A stretch of 64,000 nucleotides of DNA from Sphaerulina vaccinii. Lineage: Eukaryota; Ascomycota; Dothideomycetes; Mycosphaerellales; Mycosphaerellaceae. The notes below the pieces were generated by a model. That model was given only the letters and a program-made list of their open reading frames with translations, ran no database searches and was not told the DNA's origin. The translations under genes were made by a program, and so were the position numbers. Below, in pieces: positions 60,663 through 64,000 of this stretch; within the stretch, counting starts at the first letter, position 1, and each line of letters opens with the position of its first letter. The DNA is taken from the NCBI GenBank assembly GCA_022570795.1, contig JAKUDP010000004.1:558001-622000 (forward strand), given 5' to 3'.

Positions 60663-63206
60663 TCACGTCTCTCCAATGTGTCCATGCCCATGGCCAGGCC
60701 CATGATCTACTAACTGTACACTGCAAGGCTCCTTATGATCTGGATTGTGTACAGCAAATGGTTGCGGCGCAGGCGTGATCTCGTCGCTGTCCCGCTTCTC
60801 CGCTTCACGATGTTGCTCAACATATACAGGTGGCGGAGCCGAGCTCGACGACTCGCCACTATCGCCTCGCGATCTGTTCCCATCGCCAGAAAGATACGTG
60901 GGTGGCATGCGCGGTGAGCCAGTGGGCGAAGGCTCCTTCAATTGCTCCGCGACCTGGCTGGGTGGCTCAACATGTTCCAGGTGTTGCGAGTTGCCCTTGT
61001 CGTCTGATTCAATCATGGCAGTCAATGATCTAAAGTTGAGCATAGGCTCGCCACCAGCTGCGGAGTTTGCTCCTGATCTCGTTGAAGTGCCATCAAGCTG
61101 GGCGCCTCCTGTACTGACATCAACACCACTGGCATTGTGGGAAGAGAAGTTCGAGTTCGGTCCTGAGTCGATGAATGACGAGGCGACGGAAGACACGCCC
61201 GAGACTGCTGATGTATCTCGAAGGTGTGTGGGTCGGGAGGGAGCCGGTATTGGAGCAGACTCGGATTCGAAACGTGCTCGCTGAGCTTCGAGATGTTGCT
61301 GTGCACTTTCAGCCGTAGCAGGCGGCGATGGACGCCTGTTGAGCGTGGAGCTGGGTTCTGTCAAAGGGTTGAAACCAGCAAAGTCATGCGCAGGCTGCTT
61401 TCCTTTACCATGCACCTGTTCCTCAGGTATCGTAGGTTGAGCACCAAGATTACTTGTCGAACGTGCCATTGCACTCGTTCCAGCCCAGCTGCTAGCGCTC
61501 TCGTTCGTGCCGATTTGGTAAAGCGAGCCGCTTCGGCCGCTCTTCTTAGCAATCTTTTCCGCCTTCTTCTCTTCTTTCTTGTCAATCTTTGCCTTCTTCT
61601 TGGCATCCTTCGCAGCTTGCTTTTCTTCTCGTTGCTTCCTTTCCTCTTCAGCTGCGAGAGAGAGCCTGATAGCTTCCATCATCATGAGCTCCTCGAGATC
61701 TTCAACTCGGTTCCGCCGTGAGCTGGTCCTACCACCTACGATATCACCACTGTCGCCCTCGCGTGGTGTGCCACTGCCGCTAACGCCAGGGCTGTCTCCA
61801 AAGAGTGTTCGTCTTCGCCTGCCTAGACCAAAGCCTGCACGTCCAGCCGCATCTCCCTGCGAGCCAAGCATATATGCTGCATTGTGCAATGCGGTAGCAG
61901 CTGCTGATCTTCGAAGCGCGTTTGCTCGTGCATCCGAAAGCTTCTTCGCCCAGTCTGGCCGTACGGTGTCGGTAGTGACGACGCCAGGCGCATTCGCTGA
62001 CAGTGACGTAGCTCTACGACGTCCTGTTGGCGCTTGCAATGAGGTGGACGATGACATTGCTGAAGCTTGTGGCCTCAGTCCAGTAGGTTGGTGTGCGTAT
62101 GCTAATCCTCGTCGGAATGATGGCGGCTCATAAGTTACGCCGAAATGTGGTGTCACGCAGAATGGACATGCTGCCTCTTCAGATACGAGCTGTTCGGCCT
62201 CTTCCTCTGGTGGTCGTTCCTGGCCAGGCTGCTCGTGCTCAGGCGGGTGTGGATCTGGGCGCTTGATTTGCACGAAGCATTCTGAACAGATATCCTGGTC
62301 GCAACATCGTGTTCTGTTGAGATGTGGTGGATAGTACATGAAGCATATCGGACATTCTATCGCATCCTTGTAGAGATATGCTTCTAGAGGTTGCCCGTTC
62401 ACATTCGGATCATTGGGCAACCGGATCTCTTGTGGTATGAGATCCGTAGATTGGTTTTTGTTGCCGCTGGCGAGAGATGCAAGGGTTTTTGCTCGGCCTC
62501 GAAGGAGCGAAGTACCAGTACTCGTGGGCGAGGATGGTCCAGAAGAGAACGCAGGGTGAGATGCGGAGAGGTTGGCAGATCTGTCTGATTGATATGACTG
62601 TGATCTGCTGGTGATCGGGACTGTCAAGCTGTTGAGATTCACCTCCGAAGAACGTGGGTTCGAGGAAGACTGAGAGGCAGTCCTAGCCATCTCCGGTGGC
62701 ACTTCATCTGGAGCTGGTATAGGCAATCCCCTCGCAGCTGCTACTAGTTGGGCCTCCGTCCATGCGGTCGAGTGGTCGTCCAGTCCTTTCCAGAACGGTG
62801 CCAGCTTACGCTCGATCTGAAGCTGTCTTACAATCTGTTTGTTGAAGTCCTCGGGCCCAACGTACACGCCTACTGTCACAAGATATCCGCCATCGACGTG
62901 CTCCTCTCGCATACTGCGTTCTCGTTCCTTCAATCGTGCCTGCCGCTCACGTTCTGCTCTCCGTGCTTCCCGTTCCTGCTTCGTTTCTCGAGGTCTCTCC
63001 GGTTGTGCCGTCTCGCTGTCGCCATCTCGCTCTGCTCTACCGAGTCGAATGAACAGGTTCTGACTGCTCCCTCTCGCACTTCCGCTGCCATTAGTCCTGA
63101 TATACACTCGCCGTTCGCCAGGTGATTGTTGAGGCGACGATTGTGCCTGAGCGGCTGTAGTCTGTCTTGCAGACCTGCGCTCATCTTTGGACGAGCTGTT
63201 GCCCAT
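60663..63206 (-). CDS. SIP5: Sip5 homolog (Snf1-interacting RING-like protein)
   Basis: Single exon, 847 residues. Starts MGNSSSKDERR, a classic N-myristoylation signal. Basic and Glu/Arg-rich helix at residues ~75-110, then YLVTVGVYVGPEDFNKQIVR and LAPFWKGLDDHSTAWTEAQL, both family-typical. The Cys-rich domain (residues ~285-360) reads ECPICFMYYPPHLNRTRCCD then CSECFVQIKR and ACPFCVTPHFGVTYEPPSF, a RING-like zinc fold. The C-terminal half is long, Ser/Pro-rich and disordered, with a MMMEAIRLSLAAEEERKQRE UIM-like helix. Yeast Sip5 binds Snf1 kinase and Reg1/Glc7 in glucose signalling. The fungal form is longer than the yeast one. Confidence 0.9.
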   Translation of the reverse strand: MGNSSSKDERRSARQTTAAQAQSSPQQSPGERRVYIRTNGSGSARGSSQNLFIRLGRAERDGDSETAQPERPRETKQEREARRAERERQARLKERERSMREEHVDGGYLVTVGVYVGPEDFNKQIVRQLQIERKLAPFWKGLDDHSTAWTEAQLVAAARGLPIPAPDEVPPEMARTASQSSSNPRSSEVNLNSLTVPITSRSQSYQSDRSANLSASHPAFSSGPSSPTSTGTSLLRGRAKTLASLASGNKNQSTDLIPQEIRLPNDPNVNGQPLEAYLYKDAIECPICFMYYPPHLNRTRCCDQDICSECFVQIKRPDPHPPEHEQPGQERPPEEEAEQLVSEEAACPFCVTPHFGVTYEPPSFRRGLAYAHQPTGLRPQASAMSSSTSLQAPTGRRRATSLSANAPGVVTTDTVRPDWAKKLSDARANALRRSAAATALHNAAYMLGSQGDAAGRAGFGLGRRRRTLFGDSPGVSGSGTPREGDSGDIVGGRTSSRRNRVEDLEELMMMEAIRLSLAAEEERKQREEKQAAKDAKKKAKIDKKEEKKAEKIAKKSGRSGSLYQIGTNESASSWAGTSAMARSTSNLGAQPTIPEEQVHGKGKQPAHDFAGFNPLTEPSSTLNRRPSPPATAESAQQHLEAQRARFESESAPIPAPSRPTHLRDTSAVSGVSSVASSFIDSGPNSNFSSHNASGVDVSTGGAQLDGTSTRSGANSAAGGEPMLNFRSLTAMIESDDKGNSQHLEHVEPPSQVAEQLKEPSPTGSPRMPPTYLSGDGNRSRGDSGESSSSAPPPVYVEQHREAEKRDSDEITPAPQPFAVHNPDHKEPCSVQLVDHGPGHGHGHIGET

Positions 63207-64000
63207 CTTGTCTCCAGCACAAGACTGCGCTTGCCGCTTTCAGCGCAGCATCCAGTCGAGATATCGTAGGGGTATGAATTGTGGATATGGCATTTGTCTG
63301 CCGCCGCAGTCGATGGTGCAATGTGAGCGCGTGAACAAATCAGACCAGACCAGACGACCCAAATCACACAGCAGCTGCACGCAGCTCAGGCAGCTGTTTG
63401 TTGATTCCCTGTAGTTTGCTCGTTTGGCACGTGCGGTACCTTTGGGCGGGTTTCGTCAGAGCGTGTGAGTGTGAGGGGTTGATGCCGGCGTAAAGTGTTT
63501 CATCAAGAGCATGCGCGCGGTAGTTCTAGCCTTTTGCAACGGTCGGAGGAAAACGAATGGTCCATAACCATATGGATGTGCGCGTACAAGCAGGTTACTG
63601 AGAAATATAAGCCGGTGTGGTGCGGGAAAGAGACCAGTGAGCAGCGCATAGCAGGTTAGAAGAGCTGATGTCACTGTTGGGCTACGAATGACAAGCTCTC
63701 CGCCATGCTCAACGGAGTACGCGCCTACGGGCCCGTGCACTATGTACGTACTTTCACAGAGACGTTAGAGACATCGATCAACGGGATATGAGGAGAGCTC
63801 TCACGTCTCAACAACTCAATTGACGAGACACTGTCTCAAGAACTGCTTCTTCGTTTCATCTATGTAGCCGATATCGTCGATGAGGGCTGATTTCTACTCA
63901 GCAACATAAGCCGCTTAGCTATAGCGACAGTCCTTCATGCATCCCTCATGCAAGTCATGCTATTCCCTGTCCGCCCTCAAATCTCTTAAACAGATCTGGG
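63207..64000. other. Region upstream of SIP5, no gene supported
   Basis: Promoter region of SIP5 and the end of the window. No open frame has coding character; a minus-strand frame at 63456-63740 is not supported. Confidence 0.4.

Overview
The window is nuclear DNA of a filamentous ascomycete, most likely a Dothideomycete of the Mycosphaerellaceae type. This is inferred from gene content (heterokaryon-incompatibility HET proteins, a sedolisin, a GLEYA adhesin, a bicovalent-type FAD oxidase, many unrecognised secreted proteins), from short 45-80 nt introns with GTRNGT donors and CTAAC/CTGAC branch sites, and from monocistronic genes on both strands with 0.2-1.5 kb spacers. No operons, CRISPR arrays or rRNA genes are visible.

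Layout. 1-5.9 kb: the 5' part of the inositol-pyrophosphate kinase gene VIP1, diverging from the rRNA-processing factor UTP21, then a small duplicated repeat and a small membrane protein. 6-11.5 kb: a secreted GLEYA adhesin and a large secreted protein of unknown function. 12.5-18.9 kb: a small hypothetical, a BTB-like protein, a membrane protein, a Zrg17-like CDF protein, and a second BTB-like gene broken by one in-frame TAG. 19.6-23 kb: a sedolisin tripeptidyl peptidase and an extended SDR reductase. 23-26 kb: a 460 bp AT-rich MITE-like element with perfect 18 bp inverted repeats, an F-box-like gene relic and a MYND-finger protein that has lost one zinc ligand. 26.5-33.2 kb: NC2-beta, a classical SDR, a HET protein and a protein with a C-terminal zinc-ribbon-like motif. 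33.6-42.8 kb: a secreted block with one giant many-exon protein and two tandem paralogous secreted proteins sharing a phase-conserved intron. 43-53.3 kb: mostly conserved housekeeping genes (ABC-F ATPase, glycine-zipper protein, TTL-family ligase, BBE-type oxidase, Nop8-like nucleolar protein, a conserved Cys-rich membrane protein). 53.7-63.2 kb: a frameshifted HET gene, an M28 aminopeptidase, a membrane protein, a Gfd2-like DEDD nuclease, a tRNA-like gene interrupted by an intron of mRNA type, and SIP5.

Housekeeping genes (VIP1, UTP21, NC2-beta, ABC-F, NOP8-like, TTL, SIP5) alternate with accessory islands. The accessory parts hold secreted hydrolases and adhesins for the host or substrate interface, self/non-self genes (HET), and decaying or duplicating lineage-specific families. 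Several broken frames (BTB, HET, F-box) sit in these islands.

The most unusual signals are the tRNA-like gene with a spliceosomal-looking intron (59911-60057), the tandem secreted paralogs (37990-42750), the MITE, and the secreted gene with an 11 nt micro-exon and a GC-AG intron. Exon borders were placed by eye from splice consensus and frame closure. All family assignments come from motif recognition without database searches.
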